Positions 17,005-25,333 are shown, counted from the stretch's first letter. The stretch is DNA of 64,000 nucleotides from Marinobacter halophilus (GCF_003007685.1 NZ_PXNN01000017.1:1-64000); one strand, 5' to 3'. Notes: generated from the sequence alone by a model not told the origin. Program-made: numbers and translations.

Positions 17005-17025
17005 CTGAATGTCCGCTTTGCGACC
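17005..17025 (+). repeat. Dispersed repeat, copy 6
   Basis: GAATGTCCGCTTTGCGACC preceded by CT, in the gap between the DUF2970 gene and the convergent prepilin gene. Just upstream are nested complementary segments (GGCTGG ... CCAGCC and CCTCCG ... CGGAGG). Confidence 0.8.
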
Positions 17026-17074
17026 GTAGGAAACACCAGCAGACGCATACCAGAGATGCGATGACGGTATCAGG

Positions 17075-17629
17075 TTAACAGTCGTTGGTGACATAGGTGA
17101 CTGTCGGAGGTGCGCCTGGAGAAGCCGCGTGGTCGTAACGAAGATAACAATTGGTGTCTTCTATCGCATTGCGGTTGACCTTACCTCCTGATGAACCCTG
17201 AATTGATGCAGTAGTAATCACAACGAAGGATGCAGGAGGTGCGTTTGTACCCCATGCAAGATCGATAGTAGAATTACTATCCATGGCTTTAAAAACGTTG
17301 TTCGGATCACGAAAGCCGCTTGGCGCCCGGCTGGCTGCCGGATAACCATATCGAAGCTCTATATCGTCAACGCCATCTCCATCCAGATCAATCGTTGAGT
17401 TTGGCTCACCTTGAACTCCCAGCACTAGCGCTTTGGTATGAACTATGTTGGCAGCTGATAATACGGCTGCCCCAATTGACTCAAGCACCGATATGTTGGC
17501 TGCGGTTGTCAGGTTCGCATACCTTGGCAGGGAAAAAGCAGCAAGAATTCCTAGAAGCACGATAACCACGACGAGCTCAATCAATGTAAAGCCAGATGGC
17601 TTCGATGGGGCATGTCTGTTATCTCGCAT
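17075..17629 (-). CDS. Type IV prepilin-like protein
   Basis: 184 residues starting with a short basic leader and the prepilin signature PSG|FTLIELVVVIVLLGILAA, including Glu at mature position 5. This is followed by a hydrophobic helix and a globular domain. The presence of paired Cys near the end (DTNCYLRY and the final NDC) and the DLDGDGVDD segment recall MSHA-type minor pilins. It is a lone gene: no pilus assembly genes are near, and the gsp cluster is over 30 kb away. The start follows a weak ribosome site. Confidence 0.85.
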   Translation of the reverse strand: MRDNRHAPSKPSGFTLIELVVVIVLLGILAAFSLPRYANLTTAANISVLESIGAAVLSAANIVHTKALVLGVQGEPNSTIDLDGDGVDDIELRYGYPAASRAPSGFRDPNNVFKAMDSNSTIDLAWGTNAPPASFVVITTASIQGSSGGKVNRNAIEDTNCYLRYDHAASPGAPPTVTYVTNDC

Positions 17630-17766
17630 AATGTTTTATTGACCGATTCTAGGTGGAGAAGATAGTTCCGCCGCTTGGTCGCCAGAATAGCTCGGACCTT
17701 TTGAACGAGCAATGATCGGACTAACGTTGCCCGAGACGGTGGTGAAGGCTCGAAAGGTGCAAGCAT

Positions 17767-18723
17767 CTAACTTCTGCGATCAGTATTCACCCACCGCCGA
17801 ATCCAATCCAAAGCACCTTCCGAAGGGCTGGAATTACACACCCCACGAACCTCGCCAAGCACCCACGTCTTGTTATGACACTCAAGCGAGATCGTTAAAC
17901 GCTCCGGGTGGATCATCCGGTAAATGAACACTTCCCCGAGCGCAACCGGAACATCATAGCTGCCTACGCAATGGCGCATGGTTGCGCCTTCTTCCAACAG
18001 CTCCAGCCAGGAGCACAAAGGCTCGAGACCGTCGATTGGGACGAGGGGCGGCTTTGGATAGTCGCCGTGTTCCTCAGAAAGCTCCTTCGCCAGGTCTTGG
18101 CGCTTCTCTTCAGAGTTTCGGCTGTTCGCCCTGTTGAACCGTTCAACCAGACGGTCATGCTGGGCCTGAAGAGCTTCTCTGGAATGGATGCCTGCAAGAA
18201 CCTGCTCATTCCGGCCGGCCATGGCCAAGGTGTCCCGAATCATCCGGCACAGCCAGGACATCTCCACTGCCGAGGTGTGCTCGTCTACCAGGTTTAATAG
18301 CCCAGGCCACAGTGGCCCGCGGATGCGGTTAAGTAGCCGAATGTGGTTCAGATGAAGATAAGGGTGGTGCCGCATCAGGGCTAAGTATTCCTGGTTCTGA
18401 AGGGCGGTATGAATATCCTCCAGCTCCCAGGGTAATAGCGAGGACAAGGCGAGGCGGCGTACCAATCGAACGAGGGATTTGCTGGCGGGCATTAAAGCGG
18501 CCACTGCTGAGACAGACTCCGGCAGCGCATCGCAGAGACGCCGACCTGCATCATCTTCTAGTGTAAACAGAGGTAATGCCGGCGGCTCCAGAAATAGCCC
18601 TTCGGCAATCCGGCCCTCATCGTTATAGCTGACCCAGTGCAGGGGATGTCTGGAATCCCAGCTATACACTTCAACCCGGATCGGGTAATGAAGTATCTGA
18701 CCCAGGTCATACTGGTCCGCCAT
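17767..18723 (-). CDS. PcfJ-like domain protein
   Basis: 318 residues. The C-terminal part from about 225 carries the PcfJ-like pattern: LLEEGATMRHCVGSYD, then VFIYRMIHPERLTISLE and WVLGEVRGVCNSSPS. The N-terminal half is mostly helical with no recognised domain. PcfJ-like proteins are found on conjugative plasmids and phages and on chromosomes, with no established biochemical role. It is followed upstream by a hypothetical gene and a COQ7-family gene on the same strand, 23 bp apart from the first. Confidence 0.75.
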   Translation of the reverse strand: MADQYDLGQILHYPIRVEVYSWDSRHPLHWVSYNDEGRIAEGLFLEPPALPLFTLEDDAGRRLCDALPESVSAVAALMPASKSLVRLVRRLALSSLLPWELEDIHTALQNQEYLALMRHHPYLHLNHIRLLNRIRGPLWPGLLNLVDEHTSAVEMSWLCRMIRDTLAMAGRNEQVLAGIHSREALQAQHDRLVERFNRANSRNSEEKRQDLAKELSEEHGDYPKPPLVPIDGLEPLCSWLELLEEGATMRHCVGSYDVPVALGEVFIYRMIHPERLTISLECHNKTWVLGEVRGVCNSSPSEGALDWIRRWVNTDRRS

Positions 18724-18746
18724 TTGAAAAGTAGCCAGACCAGAGA

Positions 18747-19268
18747 TTAATGGACTGAAAGCGCAGACTTTGAGTTACGGATACGTTTTTGAACCTGGAG
18801 TCGAGCCTGATCGGGAGGTAGCGACTCCAGCGCAAAGGTCAATGCAGACCAGACCAATGCTAGCAGCACGGTTTGAAGTGGAATGCTACCGTCGGCGGGT
18901 AGTATCTGATCATCCGCCAATATAGCGCTAATTGCCTGAATAAGTTCCTGTGAGTGTCGGTGATTTTTCGGTGGTTCTTCACAGCCAGAGAGGTGGCCTG
19001 AGGTCATGGACTCAAAGCAAAGCGTGTCGACTGCACGAGCACACTCTACTCGATAGGGCTCGTGAGACGAGCTGTCGATGATCTCGCTTAACGTATCGCA
19101 AAGGGCCAGGGCAACGGCAAAACCAGAGTATGGTTCTGAAGCGGCACCCTGCAGACGACCTCTCTGGCGAAATTGTTCTATCCGTTTCGAAATTGATGTG
19201 CCGTAGCGAGCGATGTCATCCACCATGTCTACGCCACTGTCATCGAAGGGTTTGTATATCAGGCTCAT
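18747..19268 (-). CDS. Helical hypothetical protein
   Basis: 173 residues from ATG 19268 (MSLIYKPFDDSGVDMVDDIARYG). It is alpha-helical with several Cys but no recognised motif. A longer open frame up to 19454 would overlap the COQ7-family gene heavily, so the internal start is preferred: it lies 10 bp after the stop of that gene. The position suggests one transcript with the COQ7-like and PcfJ-like genes. Confidence 0.55.
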   Translation of the reverse strand: MSLIYKPFDDSGVDMVDDIARYGTSISKRIEQFRQRGRLQGAASEPYSGFAVALALCDTLSEIIDSSSHEPYRVECARAVDTLCFESMTSGHLSGCEEPPKNHRHSQELIQAISAILADDQILPADGSIPLQTVLLALVWSALTFALESLPPDQARLQVQKRIRNSKSALSVH

Positions 19269-19278
19269 GTGGCGGCTC

Positions 19279-19917
19279 TTAAAGTAGTCTGGCAATTCGA
19301 ACAGCCGCTCGGGACCCAGCGCCGACGAGTGTCGCCCATAGCCGCAGTGGTGTACTGAGTTCGTTTGACCGCCTTTGTCTCGCTTCATCGCGATGGTGAA
19401 CCTCATCAAGCCGGCATTGTTCAAAGCCTGCCAATATCGCCTTCTCAGAATCACGCAGAACGTGGGTCGCCAGCGTCTGAATTTGTTCTTGGTAATGCTG
19501 GTCTACAAAGGTCTCTACGGCTTCAATGGTGGCAAAAACCGCCTGCCTTCCTGAGATCGCCGGCAAGAAACCAGTCAGAAAGCCCGCGATTCGCCAAAGT
19601 GGCAACATAAAGCTGGGTCGGTAGCAGCACTGGAGCTCCTCGAAGAAGCGAAGGTGCTGGCGTTCCGCAGCCAAGTGCTCCCGGGCAAAGGTAAGCAGCT
19701 CACCTGTGGGGCGTGTTGCCAGAATGCCCCGATAAATCCAGACTGCGCCGGTCTCTCCAGCATGGCTGCACCGCAATTCTTGCTCGAACTGCTTGCTCAC
19801 TCCGGCTAGCGTTAGTTGGTCTTTGTGTATCGAATCGATCTGCAATTCAGGCACCTTCCACTGCGCGTTGATCTGTTGGAAGGTTGTACGAGCAAAAAGA
19901 CCTATGGTTCTTATCAA
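19279..19917 (-). CDS. COQ7-family demethoxyubiquinone hydroxylase
   Basis: A 212-residue di-iron protein. Ligand motifs are visible as E47 with SHAGE (H52, E55), REHLAAERQH (E80, H81, E85, H88), EAVETFVDQHY (E133) and DEVHHRDEA near the C-terminus. The arrangement matches COQ7/CLK-1, which hydroxylates demethoxyubiquinone in ubiquinone synthesis. Two hydrophobic stretches (FMLPLWRIAGFLTGFLPA and the C-terminal VGAGSRAAVRIARLL) fit a membrane-surface enzyme. It heads a small minus-strand group with two uncharacterised genes. Confidence 0.88.
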   Translation of the reverse strand: MIRTIGLFARTTFQQINAQWKVPELQIDSIHKDQLTLAGVSKQFEQELRCSHAGETGAVWIYRGILATRPTGELLTFAREHLAAERQHLRFFEELQCCYRPSFMLPLWRIAGFLTGFLPAISGRQAVFATIEAVETFVDQHYQEQIQTLATHVLRDSEKAILAGFEQCRLDEVHHRDEARQRRSNELSTPLRLWATLVGAGSRAAVRIARLL

Positions 19918-20104
19918 CTTCTCACCAAACCGCCATCAACAATAAGATTTTTGCCTCGGGACCGAGCGCGCCTAAGGTGAGGTGAGGCAAATTCGACCGC
20001 AGGTACATCCGCCGTGTTTGAATCTGGAAAAATGTGCCCAGGACATACTCATGGCCACCTCAGTGGTGGAGTCACAGCACTTAGCCCGGCGCAGTTGGAT
20101 TGCT

Positions 20105-20644
20105 TTAAAAGAGAACCCAATTCTGCATTCTGAGAAGAAACTTACCAGCCTGACGCCCAGACACAAACAGGCTCACTGACACCAAATGCCGGATGTCCAG
20201 TGGTTCCGCGTCCGTCACTGTTTGGCCCCGCCAGGTGGGGATGAAATTGCTGAAGGGAAGCTGTATCCGGCTCCATTGTTCTGTACCCGGTGTAAAGCTG
20301 TGCTGGTATACGACGCTGCGCCGGTCGGTGCTGTTTCGAAGTCCGATCTTGTAGGTTTTACCATCACTAAGCGCGAGTAGCTCAATACCTTTCCAGCGGG
20401 ATGCATCGAGGGGTTTCGGCAGATCTGCTTTGGCAGAGGCAAAGCCGCCCCCGTTATCGAGTCGCACCGTGCCGTAAAATTGACCGTAACCCTCCTCGGA
20501 GCCGACAACCGTTCCGTCAGATTGCCCGCCCATCACGTTATCACCAATGGATTCCCACCTTAACTCGTGGCTATTGCGACCGAACACGACCAGTGGCTGG
20601 GAGTGGTCTTGGCCAAAACGCTTGGGAGTATTAGCTGTATCCAT
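20105..20644 (-). CDS. CIA30-family protein
   Basis: About 179 residues from ATG 20644. The core matches the complex I intermediate-associated protein 30 domain, a galactose-binding-like beta sandwich: WESIGDNVMGGQSDGTV, FYGTVRLDNGGGFAS, GIELLALSDGKTYKIGLR and LPFSNFIPTWRG. Bacterial members are of unknown function. An upstream start at 20716 is open but overlaps the next gene. No signal peptide is evident. Confidence 0.85.
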   Translation of the reverse strand: MDTANTPKRFGQDHSQPLVVFGRNSHELRWESIGDNVMGGQSDGTVVGSEEGYGQFYGTVRLDNGGGFASAKADLPKPLDASRWKGIELLALSDGKTYKIGLRNSTDRRSVVYQHSFTPGTEQWSRIQLPFSNFIPTWRGQTVTDAEPLDIRHLVSVSLFVSGRQAGKFLLRMQNWVLF

Positions 20645-20708
20645 GCATTGACCTTCATGAGCTTTGTACGGCCTGATGCTACCATATTTTTCAAAAACAA
20701 CTCGCCGA

Positions 20709-22037
20709 TCAAACAAGTCCCATTGAGATTGCTTCGCGCTCTAACGCCTCCCTGAATTCCGGGGCGGCGATATCGATCAGTGCCCGGGCTCGCTGGGGAA
20801 TCGAAAGCCCTTTGAGATTCACGCAGCCGTGCTCAGTCACGACAAAATGCACATCATTTCTGGGGTCCGTCACTGTTCCGCCCAGAAGCCGGGGCACGAT
20901 TCGACTGACTTTGTCAGACTGGGCCGTCGACCGAAGAGCCACAAACGATCGACCGTTCCGGGCAGAATAGGCTCCTCGCACGAAATCCAGTTGGCCGCCA
21001 CTCCCTGAAAACGGCCGATCGCCCAACTGCTCGGAGTTGATCTGGCCCGTCAGGTCTATCTCCAGTGCCGAGTTCACTGAGACCATGTTGTCATTGAGTC
21101 GAATGATGTCGGGATTGTTCACCCAGGAGGCGGGGTAGCCGACAATCGAGGGGTTATCGTCCAGGAAATCGTAGAGCGCCCGGTCTCCGAGAGCAAAGGT
21201 GAACACGTGCTTGTGCTGCATCCAGGTCTTGCGTCGGCCGTTCATTACTCCGGACTGGATCAGCGGCATCATGGCCGGAGAAAACAGCTCGCTGTGCAAG
21301 CCGAGATTCTGGTGGTTTGTCAGCCCAGCAAGTACCGCGTTGGGAACACCGCCAACACCTATTTGCAGTGTATCGCCATCATTAATTCGTTGGACAATCT
21401 GCTCGGCAATCTTCATGTCCACTGCGGTAGGCGGGTTAGGGATGGCCTCGATCAGCGGCTCGTCATGTTCCACCAGGTGATCGATTTCGGAGATGTGAAC
21501 GGAGCATTCGCCGAACGTCCTGGGCATGTAACGATTGACTTCAACGATGACCTTTTTTGCTTTCCGGATAACGGACGCGCCATAGTCGGCATTGGTGCCG
21601 AGGCTGAAGTAGCCATGGCGATCCATGGGTGACACCGTCACGAAAAAGCACTCAGGGTCAATGTGCTCGGTTAGCAGGCGGCCGGCCTGGTGCAACATAG
21701 CGGGTACAAACTCTATCCAGCTTTGGGAACCGGATTGAGCAATGGCAGCCCTGTCGGAATGGCTCAGAAACAGAGGGCGAGGAATAACGCGGTCAGACAG
21801 TTCCGGAACCAGCAGGCTTCGCCGCAGGCTCTCTGTGCCATGCAGGTAATAGATTGCTAGAGGGCCAATAAGTCTGTCTTTCAAGGCGTCTGCGGTTGCT
21901 GCCATGAGTGCCGGCGGTTGTGCTGCGCTCATGCCGAGAATCAGATTCTTGCAACCGGCAATCGTCTGGACCGCTTCGTGGGGGAGCAGTCGCCGTTGCA
22001 GGTAAAGTGCTTTGAGACCCGGGTCTACCTCATCCAT
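20709..22037 (-). CDS. Acetyl-CoA hydrolase / 4-hydroxybutyrate CoA-transferase-family protein
   Basis: About 442 residues from ATG 22037, which has AGGTGATGGAA just upstream. The two halves of a family I CoA-transferase are seen: IEFVPAMLHQ and FFVTVSPMDRHGYFSLG in the N-half, LQIGVGGVPNAVLAGL and LHSELFSPAMMPLI in the C-half. The catalytic glutamate lies in VNSALEIDLTGQ, and GSGGQLDFVRGA is typical of the end region. The acyl acceptor and donor cannot be fixed from sequence. With phaZ in the same chromosome region, a role in hydroxyacid or acetate handling is possible. Confidence 0.88.
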   Translation of the reverse strand: MDEVDPGLKALYLQRRLLPHEAVQTIAGCKNLILGMSAAQPPALMAATADALKDRLIGPLAIYYLHGTESLRRSLLVPELSDRVIPRPLFLSHSDRAAIAQSGSQSWIEFVPAMLHQAGRLLTEHIDPECFFVTVSPMDRHGYFSLGTNADYGASVIRKAKKVIVEVNRYMPRTFGECSVHISEIDHLVEHDEPLIEAIPNPPTAVDMKIAEQIVQRINDGDTLQIGVGGVPNAVLAGLTNHQNLGLHSELFSPAMMPLIQSGVMNGRRKTWMQHKHVFTFALGDRALYDFLDDNPSIVGYPASWVNNPDIIRLNDNMVSVNSALEIDLTGQINSEQLGDRPFSGSGGQLDFVRGAYSARNGRSFVALRSTAQSDKVSRIVPRLLGGTVTDPRNDVHFVVTEHGCVNLKGLSIPQRARALIDIAAPEFREALEREAISMGLV

Positions 22038-22178
22038 TTCCATCACCTGATGTTCAGTGTTTAACGTAAGATGATAATGCTGGAAATGTGTGACCATCAG
22101 GTGAACAAATTTTCCGCTCAAAGCTGCATTTAGAAAGCTGTTCTCCAGCTTCCCGGGCTTTAATCGTCTGCAGGGATT

Positions 22179-22304
22179 TTACTCCAATGCGCTAAACATC
22201 AGCCTACCTGCAATAAAGCTTGCCGCAACGCCTGCCAGCGCTAAGGTTGGGCCTAGCATTCCGCCAAGCAGCCCGCCAAAGAACATCAGTATAACGCTTT
22301 TCAT
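22179..22304 (-). CDS. 41-residue hydrophobic membrane peptide behind a LexA box
   Basis: ATG 22304 is preceded by a near-perfect AGGAGG (minus strand, six bases upstream). The peptide, MKSVILMFFGGLLGGMLGP and on to FIAGRLMFSALE, is one or two glycine-rich transmembrane helices. The coding frame extends further upstream in an open frame to 22733, but that part reads across the LexA site and has no homology signal. The family is not recognised. With the SOS box overlapping a promoter pointed at it, it may be an SOS-induced membrane peptide, in the sense of TisB but without sequence similarity. Confidence 0.65.
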   Translation of the reverse strand: MKSVILMFFGGLLGGMLGPTLALAGVAASFIAGRLMFSALE

Positions 22305-22403
22305 ACAGCCTCCTTCTGCCATACCCGGCAGCCTGCATTGCCTTGAGGATAGTTGATCTTGTTCAGTCCTGGGTTGACCCGGCGACATTTGCTGTTCAGA
22401 ATA

Positions 22404-22419
22404 CTGTATATATAAACAG
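22404..22419. promoter_or_regulatory. LexA (SOS) box
   Basis: CTGTATATATAAACAG, within TACTGTATATATAAACAGTT, matches the enterobacterial LexA consensus CTGT-N8-ACAG exactly and the alternating TA spacer nearly fully. On the minus strand TTTACA (-35) and TACAGT (-10) with a 16-bp spacer overlap the box, pointing to the 41-residue peptide gene about 100 bp away. The divergent gene at 22536 lies 117 bp on the other side. Confidence 0.8.
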
Positions 22420-22535
22420 TTTATTGTAAAGCATGTCCTGCCTGGTGACGACAAATCTTGTTCACGTCTGAACATTCTGATGTCTCTGGAGCGGGTTTCG
22501 GCTAGCGTTCCGTCGCACAAGCGGTGAGGGTAGTG

Positions 22536-23285
22536 ATGACTACAGAGCAAGCGGTTTCTTTCGTCACGGTACGACGGCGGTTTGATTTTCGTAGTATCGA
22601 AGTCGGCCGTTGGGTCACACCGAGCGAGCGGGACCGGGCCGCCGGTCGTTTCTATCAGGCACTGTGCGATCTGATGACAATCCTGCGCGGGCCGGAGCAC
22701 CTGATTTCGTTGCGAAGCTCGCTCGGCCTGCAATACGGTATCGGTGGTCAGTTAGGGGTTGCGGCCCACTACATTCCCGCGACCCGGCAACTGGCGCTGG
22801 CCAAGAACGCGGGGGCTGGCAGCCTGGCCCATGAATGGTTTCATGCCTTTGATCATTACATGGGCGGCAAAGCCTACCGGGATGCCGGCAAGTTCGGCTT
22901 TGCCTCCAGTGCCTGGCTGAATAGCCGCAACCCCAAGGCCCACCCTTTGAATGACCGCCTTACTGCCTGTTTTCAGTCGATTCTGCTAACCGAGGATGGC
23001 ACGGCGCCCAGCTCCTTGTTTCAAGCATCACAGGAAGCCGACCAACGGCTTAAGGTGGTGTATTACGCAAAACCGGAAGAACTCTGTGCGAGGGCTTTTG
23101 AAGCCTTTGTCGAAGACAGCCAGCCCCGCAACAGCTTTTTGGTGCGCGGGAGTGTCCATTCCGATGAGGCTAAGGCAGGGCTTTATCCGCAGGGCGCGCA
23201 GCGCGAGCAGATCAACGACGCGTTTCAAAACTACTTTGCGGCACTGGGCGCGGCTCTCTATCGGGAACAGGCCAAGGCCGGATGA
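22536..23285 (+). CDS. CLCA_X-type protein with a HExxH zinc-peptidase-like motif
   Basis: About 249 residues from ATG 22536, with GTGAGGG before it. The middle carries SLAHEWFHAFDHYMGG, a HExxH zincin-like motif with a further His, and a downstream PEELCARAFEAFVED that could supply the third ligand. The pattern matches proteins annotated CLCA_X / large polyvalent protein-associated domain, whose function is unknown. No signal peptide is visible. It is divergent from the 41-residue peptide gene, with the LexA box between them, so SOS control is possible but the promoter geometry favours the other gene. Confidence 0.72.
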   Translation: MTTEQAVSFVTVRRRFDFRSIEVGRWVTPSERDRAAGRFYQALCDLMTILRGPEHLISLRSSLGLQYGIGGQLGVAAHYIPATRQLALAKNAGAGSLAHEWFHAFDHYMGGKAYRDAGKFGFASSAWLNSRNPKAHPLNDRLTACFQSILLTEDGTAPSSLFQASQEADQRLKVVYYAKPEELCARAFEAFVEDSQPRNSFLVRGSVHSDEAKAGLYPQGAQREQINDAFQNYFAALGAALYREQAKAG

Positions 23286-23383
23286 CACTCCCCCCATGGT
23301 GATCTGATCATCAAAGTTCAGCCGGTTGTCGAGGAATTACCTGAGTCTTACGTTATGCGTTATTCGCGGGCTCGGGCACTGTT

Positions 23384-23524
23384 ATGGCGCAGCTCATTAT
23401 GTTAACGGATACCGTATTGTTCTGGCTGATTGTGGAAGGTGTGTGGCAGCATGTGGAAACCTCGGGGCTGTTCGTCGGGCAGAAGGCGAGGATTGATTCA
23501 GCGAAGTTTACCGGGAGGGTATGA
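23384..23524 (+). CDS. Possible 46-residue small protein coupled to the next gene
   Basis: The frame ATG 23384 to TGA 23524 encodes MAQLIMLTDTVLFWLIVEGV and a further 26 residues including HVETSG. It ends in an ATGA-type overlap with the two start codons of the following small membrane protein. No clear ribosome site precedes it and no family is recognised, so this is a coupling-based call only. The rest of the 23286-23520 gap shows nothing else. Confidence 0.3.
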   Translation: MAQLIMLTDTVLFWLIVEGVWQHVETSGLFVGQKARIDSAKFTGRV

Positions 23525-23703
23525 TGCAGACGTTATTGATTATTCTGGTGGTGCTGTTTGCCGCTTTGGTCGTGCTGATTCCGCTGATTGAGAAATTTTC
23601 TCCCAAAGGTGAGCCGCAAGGCTACGACAAGTTGAGCCGGTTCATCTTCCCATTGTTGGCACTGGCCATCGTTTTACAAATCGTCGCCTATTATTTTTTA
23701 TGA
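23524..23703 (+). CDS. Small two-helix membrane protein
   Basis: 59 residues from ATG 23524 (or 60 from the adjacent ATG 23521), with GGGAGG a few bases upstream. Two hydrophobic helices (LLIILVVLFAALVVLIPL and FPLLALAIVLQIVAYYF) flank a polar loop, FSPKGEPQGYDKLSR. The conserved-looking loop and strong ribosome site support a real gene. Its function is unknown. It lies 45 bp before rlmA. Confidence 0.7.
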   Translation: MQTLLIILVVLFAALVVLIPLIEKFSPKGEPQGYDKLSRFIFPLLALAIVLQIVAYYFL

Positions 23704-23748
23704 AGTTGGCCGCCCTGTGCTGCTACACCCGATGTCAGGAAAACGCTC

Positions 23749-24594
23749 ATGAGTATCGTACCGTTTGACGCGCTAGCCTGTCCGCTGGATGGCACTGCCT
23801 TATACCGCGAAGCTGCGGCGTGGCAGTGTGCCAGCGGTCATAATTTTGACGTTGCCCGCCAGGGCTATGTGCATTTGCTGCCGGTGCAGAACAAGCGCTC
23901 AAAAGATCCCGGCGACAGTAAGGCGATGGTAGCCGCGCGTCGGCGGTTCCTTGAGGCCGGGTTCTATCAGCCGATTGCCGATGCCGTTTGCCGGGCGACG
24001 CTGGACGGTGTGCCGGCAGGCACCACGCCCGGTTGCCTGGATGCCGGTAGCGGTGAGGGCTACTATTTGCGCCAGCTGGCCTTGGCCGCTGGTGATGCGC
24101 ATACGCTGGCTGTTCTTGGTCTCGATATTTCGAAGTGGGCGGTGTTAGCGGCGGCCCGTCAGGATCCGCGGCCGAGCTGGGTGGTGGGTAGCAATGCCAA
24201 TCTGCCTGTGTTACCAGCGTCTCTCGACCGGATTTTATGCCTCTTTGGTTTTCCCGTGTATCCGGAGTTTGCCCGAGTACTCCGGCCAGGCGGAAAATTG
24301 CTGCAGGTGGATGCCGGGCAAGATCATCTTCGGGAGTTGCGGGAGATTATCTATCCTGAAGTCAGAGCGGAATCGGCGAAGATCACTCAGGCTCCGGAAG
24401 GATTCCGCCGCGCCGGAACTGAAGACGTGCGGTTTTCGCTGCATCTGGCGGGCGCCGAGCCGATTGCTGATCTGCTGGCCATGACTCCTCACCTTTACCG
24501 TGCCAGCTCGGAGGGCAGGGCACGGGCTGCCGCCCTTGAGACCTTGTCAGTCACTGTCGACGTTTGCCTGCAAACCTTTGAGCGTTGTAGTTAA
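23749..24594 (+). CDS. rlmA: 23S rRNA (guanine-N1) methyltransferase RlmA
   Basis: 281 residues. The N-terminal zinc-binding module has CPLDG near residue 11 and CASGHNFDVARQGYVHLL near 27. It is followed by a SAM-dependent class I methyltransferase domain with motif I CLDAGSGEGYY and a GLDISKWAV acidic loop. This is the RlmA(I) family, which methylates G745 of 23S rRNA. The overall length is normal. It ends 10 bp from the convergent DUF3581 gene. Confidence 0.92.
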   Translation: MSIVPFDALACPLDGTALYREAAAWQCASGHNFDVARQGYVHLLPVQNKRSKDPGDSKAMVAARRRFLEAGFYQPIADAVCRATLDGVPAGTTPGCLDAGSGEGYYLRQLALAAGDAHTLAVLGLDISKWAVLAAARQDPRPSWVVGSNANLPVLPASLDRILCLFGFPVYPEFARVLRPGGKLLQVDAGQDHLRELREIIYPEVRAESAKITQAPEGFRRAGTEDVRFSLHLAGAEPIADLLAMTPHLYRASSEGRARAAALETLSVTVDVCLQTFERCS

Positions 24595-24604
24595 CTCAAG
24601 CAGA

Positions 24605-25333
24605 TCAATCGGGGGTATCCATGCCAAGCCGGGTGCCCCGGGCCTTGAGCCGGTAGAACTCTTCGACGATGCCAGCCATGGCGTCTGGGCAATACTCCCG
24701 AAGTCCACCCAGCATCAGGCGTTTTGAGACCGCACCAACAACGTTGCCGGCTGACATCAGGTGGTACTCGAGGGTGACGTTGCCGCGCTTGCCGGCTGCT
24801 TCCAGCTCGGCTTTGTTCAGCTCGAGTTCCGGCTGCGGATTGTCCAGGTGGCCGAGCGCCAGGCTCATGCTCTCATACATCACCATCGGGCGATCCGGGT
24901 TGAACATCACACCATGGGATTCCATCAGTGGCTTGAGTGTGTAGGGAAAGTTCTTACCGGAGGCTGCAACGTAGCAGCGGGTAAAATCCTCAACGATTTG
25001 TTCATCCAGGTTGCGCTGTCCGTTGCGGCTGACCTCGAGGTACACCTTGCCCGCCTGGTCACAGACGCTCAGAGTTCCGTCGGTGCCCTCACGGAATTCC
25101 AGCGGTACCTCCGCGCCCAGCAGGTGGCGAAACCGGAATGTCATGTTTTCCGATAGCCCGAAACGCGACACCACAATGGCAAACAGCAGGTCACCGGGAA
25201 CACAGAATCGGCGGGCTTCCGGATCGTGGATCGGGTTGAAGTCTCCGGCCACTTCCTTGGCAAAATGACTGGCCTGGAGCTCGGTAATAAAGATGCGTCC
25301 GTCCCGGACTGAGTAAAAACGATCTAACAACAT
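24605..25333 (-). CDS. DUF3581 (double hot-dog) protein
   Basis: 242 residues. The opening FAKEVAGDFNPIHDPEARRF, then VPGDLLFAIVVSRFGLS, resembles the hydratase site of MaoC-type hot-dog enzymes (D-x5-H). A second hot-dog-like half covers about residues 120-230. This is the DUF3581 family of gammaproteobacteria, with no established reaction. It is monocistronic, convergent with rlmA, and its start codon is followed upstream by ~100 bp of promoter space. Confidence 0.88.
   Translation of the reverse strand: MLLDRFYSVRDGRIFITELQASHFAKEVAGDFNPIHDPEARRFCVPGDLLFAIVVSRFGLSENMTFRFRHLLGAEVPLEFREGTDGTLSVCDQAGKVYLEVSRNGQRNLDEQIVEDFTRCYVAASGKNFPYTLKPLMESHGVMFNPDRPMVMYESMSLALGHLDNPQPELELNKAELEAAGKRGNVTLEYHLMSAGNVVGAVSKRLMLGGLREYCPDAMAGIVEEFYRLKARGTRLGMDTPD

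Noticed and set aside
22305..22733. Long upstream extension of the 41-residue peptide frame
   Set aside because: The extension runs through the LexA box and promoter and reads as non-protein; the strong AGGAGG sits directly before ATG 22304.
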